64,000 bases of DNA from Phragmites australis (GCF_958298935.1 NC_084939.1:2619501-2683500), one strand, 5' to 3'; counted from the first letter of the stretch, positions 23,010-35,953 are shown. Numbers and translations are program-made. The notes: generated from the sequence alone by a model not told the origin.

Positions 23010-25184
23010 ACGAACTTTTTTTTATGTATGTGCTTGATTTTCCATGTTCAGCAAAGGGATAGATTTGCAGAAAAATGATATTGATTTGGTTTTGAACAGT
23101 AGAGAAAAATGATATTTCTCTAGATTAGGTGGTTCCCCTGCCTCTAGGGAAGAATTTATTTTCTGCAATCACATTTTTATGTTTATTCACGTTAGACTAG
23201 AAAAAAATAAGTTCAGCACCATGAATGTGAAGCTCCATCATGCTTGGGCACTTGGCACATGTATAATGGCAACAAAAAAACTTCAGCACATGACCTTATC
23301 TCTGAAGAATAGAACAAAATATGTTTAGCCAAGATATTTGTTTTAGATTCGACATCTGATCCTAAAATTTGTTGCTCTTTTGCACTTGAGTAGACAAAAG
23401 TACACAAGAGTAGCTCGGAAACTTGAGTGAAACTTGGACCTGCATTTCCGGGTAGCAGAGTTTCAGAGAGCCATGTGGTGCATTGAAGGAAGCACACAAT
23501 CTTTACATTAGTAATTGAAAATTACAGTCCGAATCGAGAACCTAAAACAAACTGAATAGCACATTTTAGAGGGCCAAGTGACTACATATACCAGAGTTGT
23601 TGCTTCCCTTGTACCAATAGAGTTCAGTTTCTTGTTAGTCTGAGGCTGCAACAGGACAGTGTCCAAAATCCCTGGCTATCAGATATCATGGATTGGCAAC
23701 GGTGAAGCTGTTACCTATCTGCGCTTAGCAGTGGCCTTGGGATAGGAGGTATCGGGAAATTTGACTGGTTAGTAAGACATTACTCAAGCAAATTAACTCT
23801 TCCCATATGAAATTTCCATAATTTCATATATATTATATCGTCGATGTTTCGATGGCAAGTGGCATAAGCTGTGCATTGCTGACAATCTTAACCTCCAACT
23901 CATCGTATCAGAGCAATTGACATGAGGCGTCATTGTCGTGCATGTTGTTAAGGTCGTCCATAAAGCGGTATATGGTGAATCGCAATCGGAGGTACACATG
24001 TATCTCCTGTTGCGACTATTGAAGAAACGGATCTCAAAGCATAGGATCTGAATCATTCTTGGTGGCCAAGGGTAACCGTCTGTAAAATGAACATATTTTC
24101 CTATGGATTTAATACCTCTAAAATGATATTGCTACCAGTTTTTCTCAACTGGGAGCAACCAACAATGGTGCTCTGAAAACCTGACGCTATGCCATTTTCC
24201 CTATCAGGCACCGCCAAATTTAGACGTCAGGATATGTTGTCATGTTGGCTAACGGCCAAGAACTTTGTTATAAATATTGCATGACGGATCGAACACGAGA
24301 CACGATTTTTACGTAAAAAAAATTTATGAAAAAAACCGCATATATCAATCGGTGATATTCACTGTATAAAGAGTTGTGTACAAACACAAGAGAATTAAAA
24401 TGAGCCATCTACCCTTCTCGTGCGGGAAAAGCCTAGGGTGAGGATCGAGCCCGACGGCCATCATCACCAAGTAGGAGGAGCTCATCTTGATTTATTATAT
24501 TGTTTAGTATCCATTTGCACCTGATTTAGTTGAACAAGAACAGGTTACGCGCTTAAAGCCTGTCCTGGTCTTTATTTTTAGGTGGCAACTGACTCGGTGG
24601 AGCATGGGTCTCCACTATATATATGCAGGGATAACGCGGCGCGAAAGGGAGTTCACCAAGCAAGTCGAGCTCGCTATCGTCTCCAAGTAGCTGGTACTTA
24701 ATCTGATTCAGATCTACACGTCCCATGCATGCTTTTCCTCTGAATATTCACCTCGCTGCGCATGATTCTTGCATTGCAGCGCGACAGTGATCTGTTAACG
24801 TTAAAAACGATTAAGCTGAACCAGGAATAGGACACGCTTAGTTGTTGTGAATATCCTATAGCTTTAACGATAAATTTTAAAATAATAAATTTATTTGACA
24901 TGTGCACGATATCAATTCAACATAAGGAACTTCATTTTTAGTGGATTTATCCTCTCCGTTAAGATAAAGAGCTACTTTTAATACAATAATATAATTTTAG
25001 ATGATTTTAAACTGTTAGATGAGAGATGAAAGGACTAGATTTATTGCTATAGTATACATAATATATTATCAAATAATAAAATAATAGGTAGGGTAGAAAA
25101 AATTAAGTAAGGGAACAAGATAAAAAATAAAACTTTATGTTACTTATATTTATATTCTATAGAAGTATGTGCATATTCAGATAC
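23010..25184. other. Intergenic DNA, no gene seen
   Basis: The first few hundred bases are the 3' UTR of the EF-hand gene. After that I see only short frames without domains and AT-rich sequence from about 24840. A CTATATATATGCAGG motif near 24613 resembles a TATA region, but no coding sequence follows it. Confidence 0.5.
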
Positions 25185-25187
25185 GGA

Positions 25188-26433
25188 CACTAATAAAAAA
25201 ATTCCTTCACTATCGGCCCATAAATGGGTTTTATTACCGGTTTTGGAGCCGGCAGTGAGCAACAAGGTTGGTCCGGGGATCGGCAGTGAAGGGGTTATCA
25301 CTGCCGACTGAAGACTTTAGCCGGCAGTGATAGTCGGGCGTCGAATCTATCTTTTTGGGGCTGAAATATATATATATATACGGCAAGGCTATTCTGCGCC
25401 TATGCGTAGTTGCTATTCGCACTGCGCACATCCCCAATTACAACCCGAAACACTGTGAGTTACAACTTGTTAGGTAGACCAGTTAGGACTTCACGTCCAA
25501 AAATGCATAATTGCAACACGAGAAGCTAACATTGTGAGTTACAACTTGTTATTCGCACTGCGCATATCCTCCAGTTACAACCCGATACACTATAAGTTAC
25601 AACATGTTAGGTAGACCAGTTACAACTTCACGTCCAGAAATGTATAATTGCAACACGATAAGCTAACATTGTGAGTTACAACTTGTTATTCGCACTGCGC
25701 ATATCCCCCAGTTACAACTCGAAACACTGTGAGTTACAACTTGTTAGGTAGATCAGTTACAACTTCACGTCCATAAATACATAATTGCAATACGAGAAGC
25801 TAATATTATGAGTTATAACTTGTTATTCGCACTGCTCACATCCCCCGATTACAACCCGAAACACTGTGAGTTACAACCTGAAACACTGTGAGTTACAACT
25901 TGTAGGATGTGCGCAGACATGAACTACAGTGAGCATACCTGCAGAATATACATACAGTGTGTGTATATATATATTACACCCGTCGTAAGTCGTGATTTTT
26001 CGCGCGAAATACACGCGCGTACGGTTCGTGACACTCGAACTTAGAACCTCTTAGCTCGCGCGATATGTCATTACCATCCCATCACAGAAGTACTAGTGAT
26101 ACCATTAGCATATGCAATCCTTTTGACATTTTCTATCTGAAACTTCAAACGATTATTTGGATATCTAAATGACATCAAATGAAAAAGTTTTTAGCTACAA
26201 AGTCGTCGAGGGCTACAGTTTTGATATGAATTTTTTAAAATAAGTTATCATCCACTATCACTGCCGGCTCGTAACACAAACTGGAAGTGATAGTGGATTT
26301 TCACTGCCGGTTTTTTTCGAATGATCTTTTAGTGTCAATCTATGATACGAACCGACAGTGATAATACATTATTATCGGCTCATAAGAAACCGGCAGTGAT
26401 GAGCCGACATATAAACCTATTTCTGTAGTAATG
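25188..26433. mobile_element. Non-autonomous CACTA element
   Basis: The left end is CACTAATAAAAAAATTCC and the right end TTTCTGTAGTAATG, the inverted partner of CACTACTACAGAAA with one change. The 3-bp duplication GGA flanks it (25185-25187 and 26434-26436), as expected for CACTA. Both subterminal regions hold repeated CACTGCCGGCT/AGCCGGCAGTG words in both orientations, the binding-site style of En/Spm relatives. No transposase frame is present. Confidence 0.85.
25415..25900 (+). repeat. 137-bp tandem array inside the CACTA element
   Basis: The unit begins ATTCGCACTGCGCATATCC and repeats at 25415, 25551, 25688 and 25825 (spacing 136, 137, 137). The fourth copy is partial, with a further short duplication of AACCCGAAACACTGTGAGTT at its end. 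Within each unit GTGAGTTACAACTTGTTA occurs twice. Confidence 0.9.
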
Positions 26434-26436
26434 GGA

Positions 26437-27757
26437 TATTATCCATATTTATTTATAGGGAAACGGATACGGATATATCCTTATTTGAGAAACAAAATCG
26501 GATATATCCGTATTTGTATCCATCTATCAATCAGATATGGAATTTTCTTACCACATTAATATTTAGTGGAATACGAATATCGAATAATACGGATATCTGC
26601 TATATATATATTCCACCTACCGCCTAGCTATATTTCAGCCTACCGAATTGTGGGTGACATAAATATAAGGAGCAGCAGGTTTAGTTTTGGGTGATCCACA
26701 CATGTACTTGTGGAAATCAAGCAGCGGAGAAACATGCAAAATCACAAGCAAAAAGAACCCTTCTTGCTGAAAAATGCCCTGGAAGATGTTCCATCCATAT
26801 GGAGCATGGCACGTCCCTCCCCAAGAAAAAACAACTCAAGCGAAAGCGAAACCTCCTGCTCACATTATGGATCAACTTGCGTTGGGGACATGCACACCAA
26901 GTCTGAACCGTCACAGCACCCATAAAGCAAATCAAAATCCAAACTTTGTGCAGAAAATATACTAGATCAAACAATATCTAAATCATCCCATCTTGAACTA
27001 AAAGTGAACAAAGTAAATTAAATCCGAACTTCAGTTGTTAGATGGTTCCATGTGGTCATGCAGTTTATGTTCCATCATTTACTCATCCATGTGACCAAGA
27101 ACCAAGAAAAGACTTGCTTTTTTTTTCGAGTGGAAGGACTAGTTAATTAACTAGGTGCATTTTTTCTTTAATGATGGACATTCAATTTACTGCACCAATA
27201 ATACAGTCCAACAGAGTTTCAGGTTTCAACTAGTATACTACAAAATGATGAGTGGAAGAATTACTTATGTAGTTATGGCCAAGATTCATCCATATGCTGG
27301 TGGTACAAAGAGTAATTGGATATTCATATGATGGAACAATGGCCGAGGCTGGCTTATAAAGTTGCGGATACTGAACACTGAATACAGTTGGACTCAGAAG
27401 CGATCACAGCGCGACATCAGTGCTGCGCCATCGACCACCGGACATCTGGATATATACATCACCTACTGTCTCTACATGAAGAGAGTTCTTGGTCACAGAA
27501 TGATCTTGCTCCTGAACTGTCTACACTCTTCTCGTGTGCTAGCATATAGTAAGATCTATCAATCGAGTCATTACTATCTTGTATTGGTAAGAAAACAAGA
27601 GATAGATGCTGGGATATGGGATTGGAAGGCATCAGGAAGTTAGATGATGGGACAACAATCAGGAAGTCATTACTGTCTATATCTCTGGAGAAGACTACCT
27701 CCACGTGGTGTGCAGGTAAGCATATGGCAGTCTTGCTGTACTTACATGTTCAAGACC
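26437..27757. other. Intergenic DNA with a CGGATA-rich repeat relic
   Basis: Positions about 26440-26600 carry reiterated CGGATA/ATATCCG words similar to those in the hAT element at 33895-34635, so a truncated relative is likely. The rest has no supported gene. Confidence 0.45.
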
Positions 27758-27758
27758 A

Positions 27759-30450
27759 TTTTTTTGGACAATGGGGAGACCCCATTTCCATTACTTTGAT
27801 AATGGAATAAATGTGGCTTACAACCATAAACTAGAATCTGCATATCCAACAAGCAACAGGGGGAGAATAAGAGTAGGATACAACCAACGCATAGTAGAAA
27901 TGCAGTAGGAAACCTAGTAGATCTCAGGTCATCATCCAAGTTTAACTAGAGAAATAGGTGGGGGGGGGGCACAGAGTTCGTCTCTGAGACATCCAGGCAA
28001 AAGTCTAGTAGGTCGACTCCACTTAACAAAGTATGCAGTCTTCAGTTTTGAGCAAGCAACACGATCAGTCACCCTTCACGGTTTTCCTCTGTTTTTTGCT
28101 GATCGTCATCTTACTGAGGTAGGCTAGGGAGCACCTGCAGCTGGCCATCTGTACGAGGATGAGCCTGACGCCTAGCCAAGAGTTGGCTCACCGTCTCTAG
28201 CAGGCTATGGGCTTCACGCAGGAGATCTTCCTTACTTATCTCATTTAGCAGATCTACCCATATTTTTAAAAAGGAATAAGCATGAAAAATAATGTCAGTT
28301 GGATCTTTTGAAAGTTTCTTGTCAAAGTATGACTTGTTACGAGCTTTCCATATGGGCCAGCAGATATCAGCTAATCCAAGAGTGGCAAAAGGCTTCCCAG
28401 TTGCAAAATTATCATCAGTCCACTGATAATATTGTTGTAGAGAGTTAGAAATAGTATCAACCCTAATGAATGTAGCTATAACACCTCAGACAACCTTAGC
28501 AATAGGGCAGATGAAGAAGAGATGCTGACATGTCTCATTTTGGATGCAAAATAGATTTTAACCTTCAAAGAAAATTTGGCTTTCCGGATGTGCTTATATG
28601 GCTTGTAGGGAGCATCTCTCACCAGCCAAATTGTACATGGATTTTACACTAAAAGCATCTTTTTTTATCAAAGGACTAAGATATTACATCATTAGTTTCT
28701 CCTAGTTGAACATTCACAAGCCAGCTCTGGATCAAGCACCATTGCATCTGTAGATCATTATTTAACCATCTCCTAAAGTTAAGATCCCAATGCAAATGAT
28801 GACAGTCATATACAAATATATTCTTTTGATTACAAACAGAGTAAAGAGTTGGGAACATCAAGGAAAGAGGACTAGAAGAGATCCACACATCTTCTCAAAA
28901 CCTGGCAATCTTGCTATTACCAATAAAAAAATTTCTCTCTTGAAGATAAAAGCTTCTGATATTAAGCAGGTCAGTCTAGCAAGGAGAGTCATTATATTTG
29001 TGCTTGACAGTGGCTACTGAAGCATGTTGCGGATATTTTTTATGAATAATAGATTGCCACATGTCATCATTAGTTTCAATTTTTCACCACCATTTGCACA
29101 TAAATGCAATGTTCAATTTACTTAGGTCCTTAATACCTAGACCCCTTTTTTCTTAGGTAAACATATTCTTTCCCATCGAATCAGATGATATTTTTTCTTG
29201 GTGCCACCACCTTGCCAAATAAATGTGATACCAAACAAATCACTTGGCCTTTATTTTGTACAGATTTGATCATCATAGCCAAACTGTCAGCCACAAGATT
29301 TAAAAGGATGCAAGATAAAGGGTCACCTTGTTTAACCCCTTTATGGCTTGTAAATAAGGCCTCATGGGGTTATTAAGTTTAACATTCAAAGTTTTATCAC
29401 ATACTACTTTTTTTATCCACATTTTCCATCTTAGGCTAAACCCTCTCATATCAAGACATTGGAAAAGGAAGTTCCAGCAAACTTTATCATAAGCTTTTTC
29501 AAAATCAAGTTTCAAAATCACATCAATTTGCTTTTCTCTTTTAGTTTCATGTAAAATTTAATGTAAGGACATAACACCATTCATATTGTTTCTATTTTTA
29601 ATAAAAGCATTCTGACAAGAACTAATAAGTTTATCCATAAAAGGTTCCAACATATTATTCAAGACTTAAGTGATCCATTTATATGGACAGTTTAGCAAAC
29701 AAATAGGGAGAAATTGTTGTATCCTTTCAGCATTTTGGACTTTTGGAAGAAGGGTAATAACTCCATAATTAGGTCTTTTGATATCCAAAGAACCTTCATA
29801 GAAATCATAGAATAGTTGGCAGTAGTCTGGTTTAATTGCATCCTAGCAATACTGAAATAATTCAGCAAGAAAGCCATCAGGGCCACCTGCCTTGTTAGCC
29901 TTCATTTGAAAAAGATATCTTTTTATTTCATCTTCAAAGAAAGGCATGTCTAACAGATCATTATTATTGATGTTTAATTTTTCCATGTCTGACCATACGG
30001 AGGGGTTCAAGAAAGCATATTGCTAGAAGAAATGCTAAAGAGATCTTTATAATATTCAGTGGCATGTTTTAACAAAACTTCATCTCTATAGATCTTAGTG
30101 TTGTCATGGATTAAGTAGAAGACTGTATTTTTTCTTTTCCTTCCATTTGCAATTTTGTGGAAAAATTTATTATTATTACCACTTTTAAGAATCCAAGTAG
30201 AATGAGATCTTTTATATCAGTACATCTCTTTATCAAGGAGAAAATTCTGAATATGAGCAAGAAGTTGAGCTTTTTTAGCGGCTTGAGAAAAACTTACGGC
30301 ACAACTTTCTTCTATCTGCTCAAGGCATGCTAGTTCTTCTCTGAAGAGACTAAGCATTTTCTTGTTCTGACCACCTAGGTTTACTCCCTAACCTTTCAAA
30401 AAGCCTCTGAGTTTAAGTTTGGAAAGAATTCCATCCAAAACATCTTTTCT
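27759..30450 (-). mobile_element. L1-like LINE, 5'-truncated and degenerate
   Basis: On the minus strand the RT block LKLDFEKAYDKVCWNFLFQCL is at 29440-29515 (20 shown as LKLDFEKAYDKVCWNFLF). The upstream part includes the end of the endonuclease and the linker near 30440. A zf-RVT region (HLFFICPIAKVV in a broken frame) lies near 28490-28540. The 3' UTR ends with GGAAATGGGGTCTCCCC and a 7-8 bp poly(A) at 27759-27765. Stops and frameshifts are frequent. No target-site duplication was found. Confidence 0.8.
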
Positions 30451-31030
30451 TGGAATGTACGCATTTCAAATCTTGGCAACCTCTTGTATTGGTGCAAGAA
30501 AATATCTTCCACGAACAAGTGCTGCGACGGCCTCCAGCTAGCTCCACAATGAACTCGAAGGCCAACGGAGCCCCGCCTCGCCTTCGGGCTGGCTCCGTGA
30601 CGGCATCAGGCCAGCACCACAACGGCCTCGAACGGAATCCATAGCGAGCACGGAGGCTAGCTGGAGCACTGCAAGCCGCAATGCACGCACTCTCCTCCCA
30701 TACCAAGCTTTTCCTTCTATAACTCGACTCGATCAATAGCTAACCACCGACTACTGTCTCATCCTCACTAACAGTGTGTCGCTCGGCGTGCCTCCAATCG
30801 TGCGCTCACCGTCACACTGCTTCCTGTTCTTGATCTCGACAACCAAGAACAAGCGGCTAGGCATCTACACTCTGACGGATCCCTCCCGAGCGTGGATGAC
30901 AACGGAGATCCAACAGTACGGTGCCACAATTAGGGTTTCCTAGGTGTTGCTTGCGGGATATACAGATCGGAACTTCCGATCGGTCGATCGGAACATCCGA
31001 TCCGGCCTAGAATTTTCGGTCTAAGAATTT
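30451..31030. other. GC-rich unassigned stretch
   Basis: GC content rises over 30500-30950. Minus-strand frame 30413-30736 has no domain I recognise and mixes with the LINE edge. It could be an old gene fragment; I cannot support a call. Confidence 0.35.
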
Positions 31031-31034
31031 GCAC

Positions 31035-32460
31035 ACAAGATGTTCGGTGTTTGGTGTGACACTTTTTCACTTCAACATCACGCATGGCAGCATGTGGTGT
31101 AACATCATGCATGAACAAGAATTGTTCCGTTCCCTAGTGATGACAAGCAGAAATAGAGCAACTACTTGTATATATAGGTCTGTCCCATTTGTTCGTCCCC
31201 CCCCCCCCCCCGCGGGTTCAGGGTTTGTAGCAGCTCTTCAATGAACAGGTCCAATGGGCAGTCAGGCTGATATATTGGCCATAATGCACATATCTGCAAA
31301 GCCTTAATTAGATACCATCAGATCATCGCTGGCTATACACAACATTGTGGTCTAATGATTCCCATAAAAAAGTATAAAATTGTTCTAATGCTGATCATTT
31401 TCTTTTATTCAAAAATATATTCTTATGCGTCCATTATATGCCGCATGAACTACATTGCATCTTATGTCCTGTTTCATATAGTTTCAGATCAAAGATTTTT
31501 TATTTTAAATTAAAAATAAAAATTTAAACTACTTTATTTTATAGATCTCGGAACTAGAGTTATGCCAAACAGATCTTTACAACTATGTATTTACAAAGAG
31601 CACTGTAAGCCATATGGTTGCAGTGAAGGAAGGTGCAGCCTCGGCGCAGCACTGAATTTATAATGGATGGACACATTTAGCTTGTTATTCCAAAAACAAG
31701 CAGACCTAGAGATACGAGATTATATACACTACGGCCAACAAAAGCGATTTATGTTCCATTTGTAAAAAAATCTGCTTTTTATTTTTGTTGTTTAGCGAGA
31801 GTCAGAAAATCTTGATGAAACCCAACGTAACTCTATTTGACACTGGAGTAAGTGACTCTTGTTGGTTTCTTGCTGCGCATTTTCTTTCCTTTTTCCTTTC
31901 CTTCGTGCTGCAATAAAAAAACTCAGTGTTAAAAATGTGTTCCACTAAGATCATTTCATGTGTTCACAATGAAGAGAAACCATTTAAGTGTAGCACAACA
32001 AAGATCGACACAATTTCAGAGGATGGCAAAGTGGAACCACAACCTTGTTTCTGTGCTTGTCTTTAACAGAATAAGGACATGTTTGTTTCAATTGTTTCTG
32101 CTTCTATTTCTGTTAGAAGTCCAGAAACTAGAAGTCCAAACAAACGGGTTTGCTGCTAAGTAAATGAACTAGAAGTTGAGAAGCTTGCTGAGATTAGCTT
32201 TTCTGAGAAGTAGTGTGCTGAGAAGTCAAAAAAATATTGTAAAATCCAACAGCTAAAATTCAAAAACAGCTTTTAAAAATATTAAAAACATAGCTTTTCA
32301 GATAAGTCAAAAGCAGAAACATAAACAAACAGACCCTAGTACTATATTGTATAGATTTACCTGTTAAAATATCCTATGCAGCACCGATGATAGCGAGAGC
32401 TGAAATCCATGGACGCCATGTTGTTGTTTCAGCAGAGGGGTCACTTACCTGATGAGAGAC
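31035..32460. repeat. Segmental duplication, copy 1
   Basis: This segment resembles 33515-35280 in the same order and orientation. Shared landmarks are AGCATGTGGTGTAACA (31090/33530), ACTCGTATATATAGGTCT-like (31160/33600), CCATTATATGCCG (31432/33866), TGTAAGCCATATGGTTGC (31605/34670) and ATGCAGCAC near the end (32375/35200). Divergence is substantial. No gene is recognised. A MITE interrupts this copy only. Confidence 0.75.
32075..32336. mobile_element. Tourist/Harbinger-like MITE
   Basis: Ends are GGACATGTTTGTTTC and ACATAAACAAACAGACCC, an imperfect inverted repeat. Flanks are TAA and TAG, a decayed 3-bp duplication. The interior is built of GCTTCTGCTT/AGAAGC words shared with the MITE at 49438-49744. 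Confidence 0.65.
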
Positions 32461-33000
32461 ATAACTACCGCTCCTCGCTGTGGTAAACTCTTAACGGAAG
32501 ACAGGTTTAGTGCTGGAGGAATAGTCCAGTTAAACCCATCAAGTAGGTGGGAGAGATGCAACCCCTTGAAATGTTGCCGCTTAATTAAGATGTAACTCGA
32601 GCTGTGATTAATTCAGTTTCGGTTAAGATGTAAACATGTAGCCGGGGAAGGAAAGAATGTGCTTAAAGATCTGTGCAAGGGATTGTAGCAAGAAGTTAAT
32701 CATCTTGCTGCTCAGAAAGTGCTTTATGACTAGAAACAAAGCAGTCTTATCTCCTCCACGTGTGTGCAACTCCAAGACATGCAGTTCTACTTTACATACC
32801 TAGAAACAGATTGGAAGAACCAATAAACTTATTCAGAGGAAAAGAATGTCTGAAGATTATTTTCCGAGAATCAATTGAGGTGTTATTTTATCGATAGTTC
32901 TAAGGATTACGATCCATCTGCGAAGTACTGTCAATTTTTGGGTTGCCAAGATATAAGCAGCCTCATTTGCTTGAATGCTAGCGAAAACATGTTCGGAACT
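32461..33000. other. Intergenic DNA, no gene seen
   Basis: The stretch between the two duplicated segments begins here. No coding or transposon signal was found. Confidence 0.45.
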
Positions 33001-33168
33001 GTTCAGCACAACTATCGGCTGTCATTTCTTCGATACAACACCATCAAAATCGCATGGCAACTAATCGAGAACATGCTGCGAGCTTGTTCAGCACAACTAT
33101 TAGCTGTTATTTCTTCGATACAACACCATCAAAATCGCATGGCAACTAATCAAGAACGATGCTGAGAG
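33001..33168 (+). repeat. 84-bp tandem duplication
   Basis: GTTCAGCACAACTATCGGCT at 33001 recurs as GTTCAGCACAACTATTAGCT at 33085. Both copies continue through CGATACAACACCATC and GCATGGCAACTAATC. Two copies differ at a few sites. Confidence 0.9.
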
Positions 33169-33514
33169 CTCCAGATGTTGAACTCCCGCTTAGACCAAGT
33201 TGAAGGCCATCAAGACAGGCAACATGACGACACCAGTGCAGAGCAACGAGTCCACGACTTGAGCAGCCTATAACACGTCAAAACAGGATTTTAGAATAGG
33301 TTCGATCTCTCTTAAGTCCCAAACCATGGGAGCATCCTATTTTGCATCCTCAACACATAACAAGCCAACAATTTTAGGACATGCATACATAGATAGTCAT
33401 GACTTACCTTTCCACCTGAAGCAGAGCAAAAATTTCCCTGATGTGCCTCCCAACCCCAAGGTCAGCATTGTTGCAAGGTATCATGCTACAAGTATTCGCG
33501 TTCATTAAAAATTT

Positions 33515-35280
33515 CAGTTCATGCATAATAGCATGTGGTGTAACAGCATTGGCGAGTATTGTTTGGTCAGCTAGTATTTACAAGCAGAAATGGACCAACT
33601 ACTCGTATATATAGGTCTATCCGTTTGTTTTTGTTTTTTTATTTTTTTCCTGCTATAGGGCCTCTTACAGATCTTCAATGGATGTACAATGGGTAGCCAG
33701 GCTGTTATAATTTGCCATAATGTGCATACCTGCAAAAGCCTTGTGGGGGTACTATTTCTTTGAACCATCAAATTCGTCGCTAGTTGTGTCGTCTAATTCT
33801 TCCCATCAAAGAAAATCAATTTTCTAATTCTGAATTATCTTTTGTTCAAAAAACCATATGTTTCCATTATATGCCGTATGAAGTGCATTGCAACTAGGAG
33901 TATAATCAGATCGGATACAAATGAATATTGTTGATCATGTATCCTATACCATATTTTTTTTAAGAGTCGGAGTCGTATACGGATGGTGTCGATACAGATA
34001 CGGATGTGGATAATCTCGGTCACAAATATAGATCTATATGGATTGAATATGTGACTAGTTAGATGTAAACAACGTCGGTCACAAATATTTTTTCGGATAT
34101 TGAGTGAAAGTAACAACTATATATATATTATATATGTTATGATTGTTCGATCATTCCATATATCCAAAACTCAACTACATTAGCAGCATAACAAGGAAAT
34201 TAGCAATATACTCACTTGGAAGGAGTCACATTGGAGTGAAAAACAGAGATATTATGAGTGTCCGATATGCTGGCTGAAACTTCTATTAGTTATTTGGACA
34301 CATTAACAACCTCAAATGAAAAAAGTCTCTACTGTAAAGTTCTAGATCATATTAATTTTCATATAAAGATCGTCTCCATACATATGAAAAGTTTACAAAC
34401 TATGAAAGACAGACTCAGATAATCTTTGGATATACCTGATTTTATTCCCAGATATCCGATATCCAACAAATACATGTCTCCCTATATTCAAATCCGAAAT
34501 CCGATACAACTATCCTACTCTGACTCTGATATCTGAAAGTATTCTCGGATATCCAATTTTTCGTTCTAAAAATAATATTTGAACCCCTTCCAATGGGCGG
34601 ACAGTCAGAAACTATCCGACCAATTTTCACCCCTAATTGCAACTGACAACCCATGTATAGGTAAAGCAATGTAAGCCATATGGTTGCGGTGAAGGAAGAT
34701 GCAGCCTTGGCAGTGCCCAATTAGCTTGTTATTGCGAAAACGAACAGACCTAGAGATACACGGTGACTATATATACCAGCGCCAACAGCTATCTGTTCAA
34801 CGTCAAAAGTTCTTTTACTTGAGTCAGAAGTTCTTGATGAAAACCAACAAAAGTCGATTTGCCACTGGAAAAAAAGAAGGATTGGGATGCATCCGGAAAT
34901 TTGGCTTTCCATACTTTAGCCAAAGTTAGTGCCTATATGCTTGCCGTCCATTTCTTTTCCCATTAATATTGCAATGAAAAACTCAAAAGTGTGCAAAGAT
35001 GCAGATGAATGGAAAGCTGTCGGAGTGCAGGGAAGGTGTACGACTTGCAGGTCGAATCGGACATCCTGGAGAACGACTCTATTGCAAGAAAAATCGATAC
35101 AAAATCGAGAGGCAAACTGAATCGCATTCTCATTTCCGTCCATGCCAAAAAAAACAAAATCACACTAATTTTATGGATTGATTTCCTAAAATGCCATATG
35201 CAGCACTGAATACCGACGCTAGCAAGTGTTGAGGCCCATGGAGGCCACATTGTTGCTCCGAAATGGTAGGAGGTCACTTA
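33515..35280. repeat. Segmental duplication, copy 2
   Basis: Partner of 31035-32460, with the landmarks given there. The extra length is mostly the 741-bp hAT element inserted in it. It lacks the MITE of copy 1. Confidence 0.75.
33895..34635. mobile_element. Non-autonomous hAT element
   Basis: The 8-bp duplication ATTGCAAC is exact at 33887-33894 and 34636-34643. The ends are TAGGAGTATAATCAG and AATTTTCACCCCTA; the latter is the inverted form of TAGGGGTGAAAATT, a common hAT terminus. CGGATA/TATCCG words fill the interior. No transposase frame is present. Copy 1 of the segmental duplication lacks it, which gives the empty site. Confidence 0.82.
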
Positions 35281-35287
35281 ATACATG

Positions 35288-35545
35288 TTCAACTATATTC
35301 GCTTCATTTCGTTTTTTTCTCGATATTCTTCCATATTCTCATTCTCTTTATTTTCTCTTATTTTCAATAATTTTCTTTTGAAAAAATCGTGAAAAAAAAG
35401 GAAAGAGAATAGAATAACCTTAGAATCTCTTCGTGACAAAAACTATGAAAAAAACCGTTGAAACGCTTAAGGAAACGAGAATCCCATCGTTAAAAGATTT
35501 TAGACCTGAAAGAAAACCGTTAAAGATAGTCTAATGCAACCCTCA
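35288..35545. repeat. Dispersed T/A-rich repeat, related to 53097-53300
   Basis: It shares, in inverted orientation, the ordered words ATATTC.CTTC.TTT, TATTCTCATT and GAGAATC.C with 53097-53300. Ends and class are not clear. Confidence 0.45.
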
Positions 35546-35573
35546 ACATCCACCATCCGATACAAACTGTACG

Positions 35574-35664
35574 CTTTAGATAGAAGATAAGTCTGAACCT
35601 AACTTTTTGTGCGAGCCCTTTAGATAGAAGATAAGCCTGAACCTAACTTTTTGTGCGAGCCATA
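35574..35664 (+). repeat. Short tandem duplication (about 46 bp)
   Basis: CTTTAGATAGAAGATAAG followed by CTGAACCTAACTTTTTGTG occurs twice in a row with one T/C difference. Confidence 0.85.
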
Positions 35665-35915
35665 TTTACTACTTCAGTAACCGCCATCTTCCAGACCTCC
35701 CTTCTCCTTCCCCCTTCCCGGTACAAGAACACGCTGTCATGATGCCATTGCCGGCGACAAGCCGCCGTGAACCACCCCAATCATCGTAGATCCAAAGGAA
35801 GTGCAGCTTGGTGCCTGATTATTGGGAGAGCAGGGCAGTAACAGTAGGGTATCACTTATTCAAAATGCTACTAGAATAAAAAGTTGAAGGCCGCGAATAT
35901 TGGGCACAGCAGAGA

Positions 35916-35953
<38 letters not shown>

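Noticed and set aside
24590..24700. Promoter with TATATATA near 24613
   Set aside because: No coding sequence with supported exons follows, so a promoter call is not justified.
25415..25900. CRISPR-like array
   Set aside because: Units are contiguous 137-bp tandem repeats without spacers, in a plant CACTA element.
30413..30736. 107-codon minus-strand frame as a gene
   Set aside because: Its end overlaps decayed LINE sequence and the rest has no recognisable domain.
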